This document shows, in pieces, positions 1 through 7,241 of a stretch of 7,243 nucleotides of DNA. This DNA comes from an uncultured Slackia sp. Its GTDB lineage: Bacteria; Actinomycetota; Coriobacteriia; Coriobacteriales; Eggerthellaceae. A program made the position numbers and the translations under genes. Position 1 is the stretch's first letter. Every line of letters starts with the position of its first letter. The notes beneath the pieces were generated by a model. That model saw nothing but the letters and a program-made list of their open reading frames with translations, had not been told where the DNA came from and did not search any database. The stretch spans positions 1 through 7,243 of the forward strand of contig USEZ01000098.1 in the NCBI GenBank assembly GCA_900553775.1, in the 5' to 3' direction.

Positions 1-33
1 GCATGCAACGAACCCCGCGCCGTGATGTATGCG

Positions 34-1029
34 TCACGAATACATGCGGAAGTCGCGCATGAGGTCTTGGCGGTTGCTCTGCCCCGTCTTGTGCAAAATG
101 TTGTGCACGTGCACCTTCACGGTAGAAAGCGCCAGGTTCATGTCGCTCGCGATGTTTTGGTTGTCCCTGCCCAGCAGCACTTCTCTTAGCACCTCGGTCT
201 CGCGGGCCGAAAGGCCGTAGCGGTCTTTATACGATGCCAGGCCGTTGTCGATGAACGCGGCGGTCTTGTCGCAATCGTCCGCAGGCGGCGTTTTGAAGTG
301 CAGCGAGAACAGCCTCCAACAGCCTGCGCAGATGAACCCGGCGCACCACAGCATAAGCGCGTTCTCGGCGAAATTGCGCTCGGGGAAAAACGGCACGGAC
401 CCGCTCGATACGAGCTCAGGGTCGATGAAGAACATGAACACCGCGTTTTCGACCACAACCGCCACGGCGAAGAACAGCAGGCCGCCGTAAAAGAGGCGAT
501 AACGCCACATGCGCTCGCGCACGATGCCGTCGGGAGAAGAGATGTAGCGCGCCGCCACGTACAGAAGCATCCAGATTATGACGACGGAACGCATGCCGTA
601 GAAAAGGAAGAGGCCGAGCGAGTCGTTATCGATGAGGAAATACACCGCAAGGCTTCCTACGACGAACACGATGCCGGGCGCGGCCTTGAACGCCTTGCTG
701 CGCACCTCGAAGAAATCGCATATGCACAGCCAAAGAGCCATGAGAATTCCCGCGCCCGTGACCACGGACGGAAGCTGCGACCCGACGAAATACACCGATT
801 CGGGAGAACCCTGCATCATCGCCGCATCCGTCGCGGCGGCGCCGCGCAGCAAGAAATCGTCCTGGAACACCAAAGCCACGTCGAAGAAATACGACAGGAA
901 CCCGGCGCATGCGATGGCCAACGCACGGCGGTGCGAAACCAGATAGCCCGACAGGCAGAATGCAGCGGCAGTGATGCTCACGAGCAGGATGAGCAGCGTG
1001 TAATAGAACAGCAGAATCGTCATCGTCAT
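34..1029 (-). CDS. Membrane-bound LuxR-family transcriptional regulator (7 predicted TM helices plus HTH)
   Basis: This 331-residue protein has an N-terminal membrane region and a C-terminal LuxR/GerE-type helix-turn-helix. I count about seven hydrophobic segments, near residues 5-28, 34-56, 80-105, 117-135, 139-160, 178-202 and 222-243. The DNA-binding domain covers about 271-328: LSARETEVL at 273-281, then NIASDMNLALSTVKVHVHNI, matching the family pattern of a recognition helix followed by V-K-x-H-x-x-x-I. No receiver or autoinducer domain is visible, so the membrane part is presumably the sensor. Proteins of this design are numerous in Eggerthellaceae and often sit beside the genes they control. 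The gene diverges from the carrier at 1434, which suggests that it controls the carrier, itself or both (inference). The start has only a weak ribosome site; a second ATG lies two codons downstream. The ligand cannot be read from the sequence. Confidence 0.9.
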   Translation of the reverse strand: MTMTILLFYYTLLILLVSITAAAFCLSGYLVSHRRALAIACAGFLSYFFDVALVFQDDFLLRGAAATDAAMMQGSPESVYFVGSQLPSVVTGAGILMALWLCICDFFEVRSKAFKAAPGIVFVVGSLAVYFLIDNDSLGLFLFYGMRSVVIIWMLLYVAARYISSPDGIVRERMWRYRLFYGGLLFFAVAVVVENAVFMFFIDPELVSSGSVPFFPERNFAENALMLWCAGFICAGCWRLFSLHFKTPPADDCDKTAAFIDNGLASYKDRYGLSARETEVLREVLLGRDNQNIASDMNLALSTVKVHVHNILHKTGQSNRQDLMRDFRMYS

Positions 1030-1118
1030 AAATAAACCGGCCTTGGTCTCAAATCCCGCCCCTTGCGCGACGGCGCATCCTCCGCAGAAGAAAACCGCAC
1101 TTCAATCGCGTTCGAGCC

Positions 1119-1148
1119 ATTCTACACCCAAATTAAACCCGCCCCCAA
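1119..1148 (-). promoter_or_regulatory. Candidate promoter of the LuxR-family gene
   Basis: Read on the minus strand, TAGAAT (1119-1124) matches the -10 consensus in five of six positions. It lies 18 bases downstream of TTGGGG (1143-1148), a weak -35. This would give a leader of about 85 bases before the ATG at 1029. The call rests only on consensus matching. Confidence 0.35.
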
Positions 1149-1162
1149 TCCCTCTTAAATAT

Positions 1163-1190
1163 CGTGCAAAACGTGCAAGCGGCCTATAGT
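1163..1190 (+). promoter_or_regulatory. Candidate regulated promoter of the carrier gene with tandem CGTGCAA repeats
   Basis: TATAGT at 1185-1190 matches the -10 consensus in five of six positions, but nothing resembling TTGACA lies 16-18 bases upstream. That -35 position is occupied by two direct repeats of CGTGCAA (1163-1169 and 1172-1178, 9-base period), and a third GTGCA lies at 1189-1193 over the end of the -10. A poor -35 covered by short repeats is what an activator-dependent promoter often looks like. The divergent LuxR-family protein is the obvious candidate activator, but this is inferred. Confidence 0.4.
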
Positions 1191-1195
1191 GCAGA

Positions 1196-1411
1196 GGACG
1201 AATGCGATCCCGAACGGACAGCATCGTCCTACCACCTGATTTTCCACAGCCGCGAGCCGTCCTTTATGCCCCACCCCGTTTTCCAGGACGGCTCGCACCC
1301 CTTTTCGGCACCGGCGCCGCATCGCGCGACGCATCGGGCGGACTGTCTTAAGACCGTATGGGAAGAACGGTCTTTCGATAGAAGGAGAGAGAAGCCGCGG
1401 CATGCCGCGGC
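1196..1411 (+). promoter_or_regulatory. Structured 5' leader of the carrier gene (unassigned)
   Basis: If transcription starts near 1197, the carrier mRNA has a leader of about 235 nt with four inverted repeats. (a) GGACG at 1196-1200 and ATGC at 1202-1205 pair with GCATCGTCC at 1221-1229, leaving one bulge. (b) A perfect 12-bp repeat, GCGAGCCGTCCT (1252-1263) with AGGACGGCTCGC (1285-1296), has a 21-nt loop and is followed by ACCCCTTTT. (c) AAGACCGT (1350-1357) pairs with ACGGTCTT (1367-1374), 9-nt loop. (d) An 18-bp perfect palindrome lies at 1394-1411, just before the ribosome site. GGACG/CGTCC-type segments recur in (a) and (b), so alternative pairings are possible. I do not recognise a known riboswitch. 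Together with the promoter elements this accounts for the 404-base gap between the two divergent genes. Confidence 0.4.
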
Positions 1412-1422
1412 GAAACGAAAAC

Positions 1423-1429
1423 AAGGAGG
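1423..1429 (+). promoter_or_regulatory. Ribosome-binding site that fixes the carrier start
   Basis: AAGGAGG ends four bases before the ATG at 1434. The frame is open further upstream, back to a GTG at 1164, but the strong Shine-Dalgarno match and the start of family-like sequence support 1434. Confidence 0.85.
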
Positions 1430-1433
1430 CATC

Positions 1434-3017
1434 ATGTCAGCAGACGCGACGACCGCCACGCCGGTCGCAACGATGGACGCACCGCCGAAGAAAAAGAAGA
1501 AATTCAGCGTTCCTACCGCGTTCACCATCCTGTTCGTCATCACCATCCTGGCCGTCATCGCCACGTGGTTCATTCCCGCCGGCGCCTATTCGAAGCTGGC
1601 CTATCTGCCCGATTCCTCGGAATTCCAGATCACCGAACCGAGCGGCGAAGTGCGCACCATACCCGCAACCGAGGAAGCCTTCCGCGCCGACCCCGAACTG
1701 CAGGATATGAAGGTCGATGTCGACAAGTTCCTCGACGGCTCCATCACCAAGCCGATTTCGGTTCCCGGCACCTATGAAGAGCTGCCGCAGCAGCCCAAAG
1801 GCCTGTTCGACGTAACGGCCGCCATGGTCAACGGCACCATCAACGGCGTCGACATCATGGTGTTCATCCTGGTTCTGGGCGGCTTGATCGGCGTCGTCAA
1901 CGCATCGGGCGCCTTCGAATCGGGCCTTGTGGCCCTGACGAAGAAAACCAAGGGTCGCGAGTTCCTCTTGGTATTCCTCGTCAGCATCCTCATGGTGCTC
2001 GGCGGCACCACCTGCGGCCTGGAAGAAGAGGCCGTGGCGTTCTACCCGATTCTCGTGCCGATATTCTTGGCCCTGGGCTATGACTCGATCGTCTGCGTCG
2101 GCGCCATCTTCCTCGCCGGCTCCATGGGCACCACCTTCTCCACGATCAACCCGTTCTCCGTCGTCATCGCCTCGAACGCCGCAGGCGTCGCCTGGACCGA
2201 AGGCATCGAATGGCGCGTCGTGGGCTGCATCGTGGGCGCGATCGTGGTCGTGAGCTACCTGTATTGGTACTGCAAGAAGATCAAGAAGAACCCCGAGGCT
2301 TCCTACACCTACGAAGACCGCGAGCATTTCGCCAAGCTCTTCAGCGTGCATGACGCCAACGCCACCAGCATTCCCGCCTTCGACTGGCGTCGCAAGCTCA
2401 TCCTGGTGCTGTTCGTGTCCGCCTTCATCATCATGATCTACGGCGTCGTGAACCTGCACTGGTGGTTCCCGCAGATGGCTGCATCCTTCCTGTTCATCGC
2501 GATCATCTGCATCTTCCTCACCGGCCTTGACGAGAAGACCGTCGTGGACGCCTTCATCAACGGCGCTTCGAGCCTGGTGGGCGTGTCCTTGATCATCGGC
2601 CTGGCGCGCGGCGTCAACCTGATCATGGAAGAGGGCTTCATCTCCGACACGCTGCTGTACTGGGCCTCCAACGCGGTCCAGGGCATGGAAGGCGCCGTGT
2701 TCATCATCATGATGATGGTCATCTTCTTCCTGCTCGGCTTCATCGTCCCGTCTTCCTCGGGCCTGGCCGTGCTCGCAATGCCCATCTTGGCGCCGCTCGC
2801 CGACACCGTGGGCATCGACCGCTCCATCATCGTGTCCGCTTACAACTGGGGTCAGTACGCGATGCTCTACCTCGCGCCGACAGGCCTTGTCATGGCAACG
2901 CTAACCATGTTGGACATGAAGTACACGCACTGGTTGAAGTTCGTCTTGCCGATGGTCGGATTCCTGTTCGTCTTCGGCGGAGCGCTCCTGGTCATCCAAG
3001 TCATGGTGGGCGCGTAA
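1434..3017 (+). CDS. YfcC/DcuC-family membrane carrier
   Basis: This 527-residue inner-membrane protein belongs to the YfcC group (DcuC-like C4-dicarboxylate / ArcD-like basic amino acid carriers). It has a Lys-rich cytoplasmic N-terminus (residues 19-23), a first helix at about 27-48, a polar extracytoplasmic stretch at about 50-125, and some ten further hydrophobic segments from 137 to 525. Family-typical sequence includes GGTTCGLEEEAVAFYPILVP (190-209), the re-entrant-like GSMGTTFSTINPFS (229-242), ARGVNLIMEEG (391-401) and the Pro-Ser-Ser-Ser-Gly motif at 439-443. The length is normal for the family and no disruption is seen. Substrate is uncertain: relatives move arginine/ornithine, short peptides or dicarboxylates, and arginine catabolism is common in Eggerthellaceae, so basic amino acid exchange is a reasonable guess. 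The gene is monocistronic, with its own leader and a strong terminator, and diverges from the membrane regulator at 34-1029. Confidence 0.9.
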   Translation: MSADATTATPVATMDAPPKKKKKFSVPTAFTILFVITILAVIATWFIPAGAYSKLAYLPDSSEFQITEPSGEVRTIPATEEAFRADPELQDMKVDVDKFLDGSITKPISVPGTYEELPQQPKGLFDVTAAMVNGTINGVDIMVFILVLGGLIGVVNASGAFESGLVALTKKTKGREFLLVFLVSILMVLGGTTCGLEEEAVAFYPILVPIFLALGYDSIVCVGAIFLAGSMGTTFSTINPFSVVIASNAAGVAWTEGIEWRVVGCIVGAIVVVSYLYWYCKKIKKNPEASYTYEDREHFAKLFSVHDANATSIPAFDWRRKLILVLFVSAFIIMIYGVVNLHWWFPQMAASFLFIAIICIFLTGLDEKTVVDAFINGASSLVGVSLIIGLARGVNLIMEEGFISDTLLYWASNAVQGMEGAVFIIMMMVIFFLLGFIVPSSSGLAVLAMPILAPLADTVGIDRSIIVSAYNWGQYAMLYLAPTGLVMATLTMLDMKYTHWLKFVLPMVGFLFVFGGALLVIQVMVGA

Positions 3018-3063
3018 CCGAAACCTTTCCTCGCCTTTGACGGCGGGTCGCCAATCCCCTTTG

Positions 3064-3098
3064 AAAACGGGTCGCCTCCTCCTTAGGCGGCCCGTTTT
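3064..3098. terminator. Bidirectional intrinsic terminator between convergent genes
   Basis: AAAACGGGTCGCC (3064-3076) pairs with GGCGGCCCGTTTT (3086-3098) as a 13-bp stem with one G-T wobble and a 9-nt loop. Each arm ends in four A/T bases, so either strand gives a GC stem followed by TTTT. It lies 46 bases after the carrier stop codon and 13 bases beyond the stop of the LytTR gene arriving from the right, and so can serve both. Confidence 0.85.
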
Positions 3099-3111
3099 GT
3101 TGTCTGCGCGG

Positions 3112-3462
3112 TCATCCGCGGCGGGCCTTGAACGCCGCGCGCACCTCCTGCATGCGCCTGCGCCCCACGGGAAGCTGCGCGCCGTCCACAAGCGTCAGCA
3201 TCTCCTCGGAAAGCAGCCGCACGTAATCGAGGTTGACCACCACCGACCGATGGCAGTACATGAACCGCTCGTCGGCAAGCCTGTCAAAGATCTGCGCAAG
3301 CGTCATATTCACGCGAAACGACTCCCCGCCCGCAAGATGCACCGTGCGCACGCGATTGAGCGACTCGGCATACATCACATCCGACGCCAGAAAGCTCGCC
3401 GCCCCACTCCTCGCTGCACGGTGCGACATGCAGCAGGACAAAACGACGAAGGGCCGCTTCAT
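3112..3462 (-). CDS. Stand-alone LytTR DNA-binding domain protein (start uncertain)
   Basis: From the ATG at 3462 the product is 116 residues, and about 23-111 form a LytTR DNA-binding domain. Family hallmarks are DVMYAESLNRVRTVHL (about 28-43), a strand-turn-strand reading GESFRVNMTLAQI, RFMYCHRSVVVNLDYV (matching the family pattern of Phe, then His-Arg-Ser, then Val-Asn) and a closing LVDGAQLPVGRRR. LytTR proteins bind direct repeats in promoters, usually behind a receiver or membrane domain; neither is present. Start choice is difficult. The ATG at 3462 has a GAGG upstream but lies inside a stable hairpin (3451-3474); an ATG at 3429 gives 105 residues, still with the domain, but no ribosome site; a GTG at 3525 gives 137. 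The gene may be a minimal regulator or the surviving end of a longer one. Transcription could depend on read-through from the SLH gene 119 bases upstream. Confidence 0.7.
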   Translation of the reverse strand: MKRPFVVLSCCMSHRAARSGAASFLASDVMYAESLNRVRTVHLAGGESFRVNMTLAQIFDRLADERFMYCHRSVVVNLDYVRLLSEEMLTLVDGAQLPVGRRRMQEVRAAFKARRG

Positions 3463-3474
3463 CGGAAGCGGCCC
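3451..3474 (-). terminator. Probable intrinsic terminator of the SLH-protein gene
   Basis: GGGCCGCTTC (3451-3460) and GAAGCGGCCC (3465-3474) form a perfect 10-bp stem with a 4-nt loop. Read leftward, it is followed by TTCGTCGTTTTG, an interrupted T-rich tail. It lies about 105 bases after the SLH stop codon. It also covers the ATG at 3462 of the LytTR frame, so it could limit expression of that gene. Confidence 0.6.
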
Positions 3475-3537
3475 TCGTGCATCGACGCTTTGCGCGATAT
3501 GCCCGCAAACGCGGATACGCCGCACAAAGCATCGCGA

Positions 3538-3572
3538 CGCCGGGCACCGCTCGGCTCGAACGAGGCCCGGCG
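3538..3572 (-). repeat. Inverted repeat in the 3' untranslated region of the SLH-protein gene
   Basis: CGCCGGGC (3538-3545) pairs perfectly with GCCCGGCG (3565-3572) around a 19-nt loop that can itself pair CTCG with CGAG. It begins 8 bases after the stop codon at 3581. No T-run follows, so it is more likely a stabilising 3' hairpin than a terminator. Confidence 0.45.
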
Positions 3573-3580
3573 ACGATTTC

Positions 3581-5335
3581 CTACCATTGGGAGGCGACCA
3601 CGGCCACCTTGGCGAACATGGCGCGCGTCGCCGTTCCCTGCGGGTCGAGCGACACGGTGCCGTCGTTGTTGACGTGGCCGCCCATCACGCCTTCGTTGGC
3701 AAGCCATTTGAAATACGGAACCGCCCAGTCGGAAACTTCCTCGACATCGTGCGTCGCCGCCTCGCCGTTCGGCCAATCGAGGCCCGTCGCATCGATGTCG
3801 GCGCCGCGGAATTTCTCCATATACGACGCGATGACCTTCGCCATCTCTTCGCGCGTGATCGCCGAATCGGGACGCACCGTGGTATCTCCCGCAGCGTCGC
3901 CTTCGAAAATGCCGTTCTTATACGCCCAGTTCATCGCATGGGTGTACCAGCTGTTGGGCGCATTGTCGCTCCAACCGGTATCGTTGGTCGCATCGAAGAC
4001 GCCTTCGGGCAGGGCCTCTCCTTCGGCACGGCACAGCATTTCGGCAACCTGAGCGCGCGTGACCTGGGCCTCGGGCCTGAAATCGCCCTCCGGGAATCCG
4101 CGCACGATGCCCAGACGCATGGCCTCTTCGACATACGGCACATACCACGAGCCCGCGATGATGTCGTGCGTGTCGCCCGTGCGCTGGATGATCGACAGGC
4201 ACTGGGCCTTCTCGCGCTTGTAACGGTTCTGCCACCCCTGGTGGTACTGCGGCTGCCCCTTGTAGAACACCGCTACGTTTTCCACCACGTAATCGCACAG
4301 CACGCTCACGAACTGGGTGTCGGTCATATCGTCGGTCAACCCCGCGCCCGGCCAATTGTAGCCCTCGCTCAGGTAGTGGTAGACGCCGTTCCAATCGTAG
4401 CCGTCGGACACGCCGCCCACGAACTTGCGCCAGCCCGACGTGCCGAACAGGTTCGACATGCCCCAGCACAGGCCTTTCACCGCATCGTTGCGATCGGAGA
4501 TGTCGATGCCGCGGCTTGCAAGATAGCGCTCGGCGGGCATGTAGTAATTCTCGTAGGCCCAGCCGTCCTGCAGGCGCGCGAAGGTGCTGTCGGCCACGGC
4601 CACGCCTTCGCCGTCGGCATGCGCCGCCGCCACCCATGCTTCATTGAGGGCCTTGCCCAGCGGCGTGAAATCGTAGACGCCCTCTTCGTTGATCTGACGA
4701 ATGGCGTCGGCCGCCTGGAACTGCGCAGCGGGAATGGAGATGAACTGCTTGAACATCGAGAACTTCGCGGGATCGTAGTTGTAGCATGCGATCAGGAAGT
4801 TCTGCAGGCCGTAGCGATGGTCGAACTGGTAGAAGCCGAGCGCATGGTAGCCGTCGCCGTAGCTGAACGTACGGTCGTACGTACCGCCCTCGTAGGCGCC
4901 GAAATACAGCATGTCCTTGGAAATCTTGACGGGATACACGCTTGCCGCACGGGCGGAATCGGACAGCATCTCGATGCCATCCTCTTCGGCTTCGCTGTAG
5001 AATTCGGCCTTGTCGTAGCCGCCTTCGGGAATCCAGTCGGGCAGCGCATCGGATGCCGCGGCATCCTGCGCAATCGACGCGTCCCCTGCGGCCGGCGCAG
5101 CGTCCTGCGCGGCCTCGGGCGCCGCCGCCTCGGCATCCTCCTCCACGACGACGGCCGATTCTTCGACCGTCTCGGCAGCAAGGGCGCTATCCTGCAAGGC
5201 TCCGTCGGATGCAACGGCCTGAGATGAGGCGGCGTCTCGAGACGCCGCCTCGTCGGCGAGGGCGACGACCGGAGTCATCGTGAGCGTGAGAGCGACGGAT
5301 ACGCCCGTCGCAATGGCTTTGTTCCTGATTTTCAT
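3581..5335 (-). CDS. Secreted S-layer homology (SLH) domain protein with a possible lysozyme-like central domain
   Basis: The product is 584 residues from the ATG at 5335, chosen because AGGAG lies six bases upstream and a clear signal peptide follows (basic KIRNK, a hydrophobic core, likely cleavage ALA|DEA after residue 27). Residues 28-100 are Ala/Asp/Glu-rich, a probable disordered linker. Residues about 140-385 form a folded domain rich in Trp and Tyr. Its start, Tyr-Glu-Gly-Gly (E149) followed by SYGDGYHALGFYQFD (158-172), resembles the Glu ... SYG ... YQ arrangement of lysozyme-like and VgrG-C-terminal-type domains, so peptidoglycan cleavage is possible but unproven. Three SLH repeats follow, at about 395-437, 459-505 and 534-578, with the conserved tetrapeptide as TRAQ, TREE and TRAM; such repeats anchor proteins to secondary cell-wall polymers. 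SLH is solid; the central call is tentative. It appears to be transcribed alone. Confidence 0.88.
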   Translation of the reverse strand: MKIRNKAIATGVSVALTLTMTPVVALADEAASRDAASSQAVASDGALQDSALAAETVEESAVVVEEDAEAAAPEAAQDAAPAAGDASIAQDAAASDALPDWIPEGGYDKAEFYSEAEEDGIEMLSDSARAASVYPVKISKDMLYFGAYEGGTYDRTFSYGDGYHALGFYQFDHRYGLQNFLIACYNYDPAKFSMFKQFISIPAAQFQAADAIRQINEEGVYDFTPLGKALNEAWVAAAHADGEGVAVADSTFARLQDGWAYENYYMPAERYLASRGIDISDRNDAVKGLCWGMSNLFGTSGWRKFVGGVSDGYDWNGVYHYLSEGYNWPGAGLTDDMTDTQFVSVLCDYVVENVAVFYKGQPQYHQGWQNRYKREKAQCLSIIQRTGDTHDIIAGSWYVPYVEEAMRLGIVRGFPEGDFRPEAQVTRAQVAEMLCRAEGEALPEGVFDATNDTGWSDNAPNSWYTHAMNWAYKNGIFEGDAAGDTTVRPDSAITREEMAKVIASYMEKFRGADIDATGLDWPNGEAATHDVEEVSDWAVPYFKWLANEGVMGGHVNNDGTVSLDPQGTATRAMFAKVAVVASQW

Positions 5336-5426
5336 ACGTATCTCCTGAGCATAGCGCGCAATAAAGCATCGGGCTGCAACCGCCATACGGGCGCATTCGA
5401 CCTGCATGGGCGGCTAACTGAATAAA

Positions 5427-5456
5427 ATACCACGATGGAAAGCGAGAACGCGCCAA
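5427..5456 (-). promoter_or_regulatory. Candidate promoter of the SLH-protein gene
   Basis: On the minus strand, TTGGCG (5451-5456) and TGGTAT (5427-5432) are 18 bases apart, inside the only AT-rich patch upstream of the gene. Both boxes are imperfect. The leader would be about 85 bases. Confidence 0.3.
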
Positions 5457-5701
5457 AGGCGGCCGATTCCCCGCCTGCATCGAAAACCCGCCATATTCCT
5501 GCGGACGACGCGCCTCGGGCCTTTGTCGGGAAGCCCACGCGCCGCAAGGACCCCAATCTCGAGCGGGCGCCGCATCCGCACCCGCAGGCGGACGGCGCAC
5601 GCCGCGCAGCCGCGGCCATCGTCTTGCGCCATCATCCGGCGGCTTTTGGCGCCATCCTCCTCGAGCGCGCAAGCCCGCCGCCTCTTCCAAACCTGCAATG
5701 A
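5435..5701 (+). CDS. Doubtful small ORF, possibly read from a leaderless mRNA
   Basis: This frame encodes 88 residues rich in Pro, Ala, Arg and His, with no recognised domain, signal peptide or membrane segment. It has no Shine-Dalgarno sequence. However, TAAAAT at 5423-5428 ends six bases before the ATG, the spacing expected of leaderless transcripts, which are common in actinobacteria. Third codon positions are mostly G or C, which in DNA this GC-rich is weak evidence. It lies between the divergent SLH gene and the convergent ATP synthase terminator. It may equally be a chance open frame. The rest of the 463-base gap holds only the features listed separately. Confidence 0.2.
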   Translation: MESENAPKAADSPPASKTRHIPADDAPRAFVGKPTRRKDPNLERAPHPHPQADGARRAAAAIVLRHHPAAFGAILLERASPPPLPNLQ

Positions 5702-5753
5702 CGAATCCCCTGCGCGATAAAGTCGCTTTGCACGATACGGCCGCATATGCAAA

Positions 5754-5777
5754 GAGGCGGTCCCGAAGGACCGCCTC
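5754..5777 (-). terminator. Intrinsic terminator of the ATP synthase genes, with a UUCG tetraloop
   Basis: Read leftward, a perfect 10-bp stem, GAGGCGGTCC paired with GGACCGCCTC, is closed by TTCG. This gives the very stable C(UUCG)G tetraloop in RNA. TTTGCAT follows, a short T-tail. The stem begins 21 bases after the atpC stop codon, as expected for the end of the operon. Confidence 0.75.
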
Positions 5778-5798
5778 GAACATACGGGCGCGCGATGC

Positions 5799-6062
5799 TT
5801 AGCGCTGTTCGGCCTTGTCGGCCAAGATGATGACCTTCGTGCCGCTGACCTGCACGTAGCCACCTTCGATGGCGAACTCTTTGAACGAGCCGCCCTCGTC
5901 CTCCTGAACGCGGACCGATCCGTCGCTCAACGTAGAGACCAGGGGCACATGCCCGGACAAAAAGCCCATCTCGCCTTCGGTGCCGGGCACCACGACGAAG
6001 TGGACTTCGCCGGTGTAGCACTTCGCCTCAGGCGTCACGATATCGCAGGTGAATTTCGCCAT
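5799..6062 (-). CDS. atpC: F1 ATP synthase epsilon subunit, short form (beta-sandwich domain only)
   Basis: This 87-residue protein is the epsilon subunit of the F1 sector, part of the central rotor stalk that links gamma to the c-ring. It begins AKFTCDIVTPEAKCYTGEV and continues through the typical VVPGTEGEMGFLSGHVPLVS and FAIEGGYVQVSGTKVIILAD, which together cover the N-terminal beta-sandwich. It then stops at AEQR. Usual bacterial epsilon is about 130-140 residues and adds a C-terminal helical hairpin that can brake ATP hydrolysis; that part is absent. A terminator follows 21 bases later, so the short length appears to be natural rather than a late frameshift. The start lies three bases after the stop codon of the beta frame, with GAGG in the last codons of beta, so the two are translationally linked as in normal atpDC pairs. 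Confidence 0.93.
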   Translation of the reverse strand: MAKFTCDIVTPEAKCYTGEVHFVVVPGTEGEMGFLSGHVPLVSTLSDGSVRVQEDEGGSFKEFAIEGGYVQVSGTKVIILADKAEQR

Positions 6063-6065
6063 ATC

Positions 6066-7154
<1,089 letters not shown>

Positions 7155-7203
7155 GGGTCGATCCCTTCTCCCCGCAGGGCGGGGATACAGGCTTTGACGG
7201 AAA

Positions 7204-7241
7204 GGGCCGCCTTGCTGCGCCTTGGCGCCTCAAGGCGGCCC
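7204..7241 (-). terminator. Intrinsic terminator of a gene beyond the right edge
   Basis: GGGCCGCCTTG (7204-7214) pairs perfectly with CAAGGCGGCCC (7231-7241) as an 11-bp stem, with an inner GCGC/GCGC pairing. Read leftward, it is followed by TTTCCGTC. A terminator 49 bases before the ATG at 7154 means that the transporter start sits at the head of its own transcription unit, not inside an ATP synthase operon. A small 6-bp hairpin (7170-7184) lies just before the ribosome site. Confidence 0.6.

Noticed and set aside
1164..1433. 90-codon upstream extension of the carrier frame
   Set aside because: It starts at a GTG overlapping the promoter repeats, has no ribosome site and resembles no carrier N-terminus, whereas AAGGAGG precisely precedes the ATG at 1434.
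1437..2459. 340-codon open frame on the minus strand
   Set aside because: It is antisense to the YfcC-family carrier. The product is almost entirely Asp/His/Gly/Glu-rich low-complexity sequence, as expected from the complement of hydrophobic codons.
3233..5227. 664-codon open frame on the plus strand
   Set aside because: It lies antisense to the SLH protein gene, whose signal peptide and three SLH repeats are unmistakable. The translation is His/Arg/Val-rich with no domain, a usual by-product of strong GC bias.
5336..5407. 24-codon extension of the SLH protein to an ATG at 5407
   Set aside because: It would place extra sequence before an otherwise normal signal peptide. The ATG at 5335 has AGGAG at good spacing.
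5187..5863. Overlapping minus-strand open frames between the SLH gene and atpC
   Set aside because: They have no recognisable domains, run through the atpC end and its terminator hairpin, and are Arg/Ala-rich in the manner of noncoding GC-rich frames.
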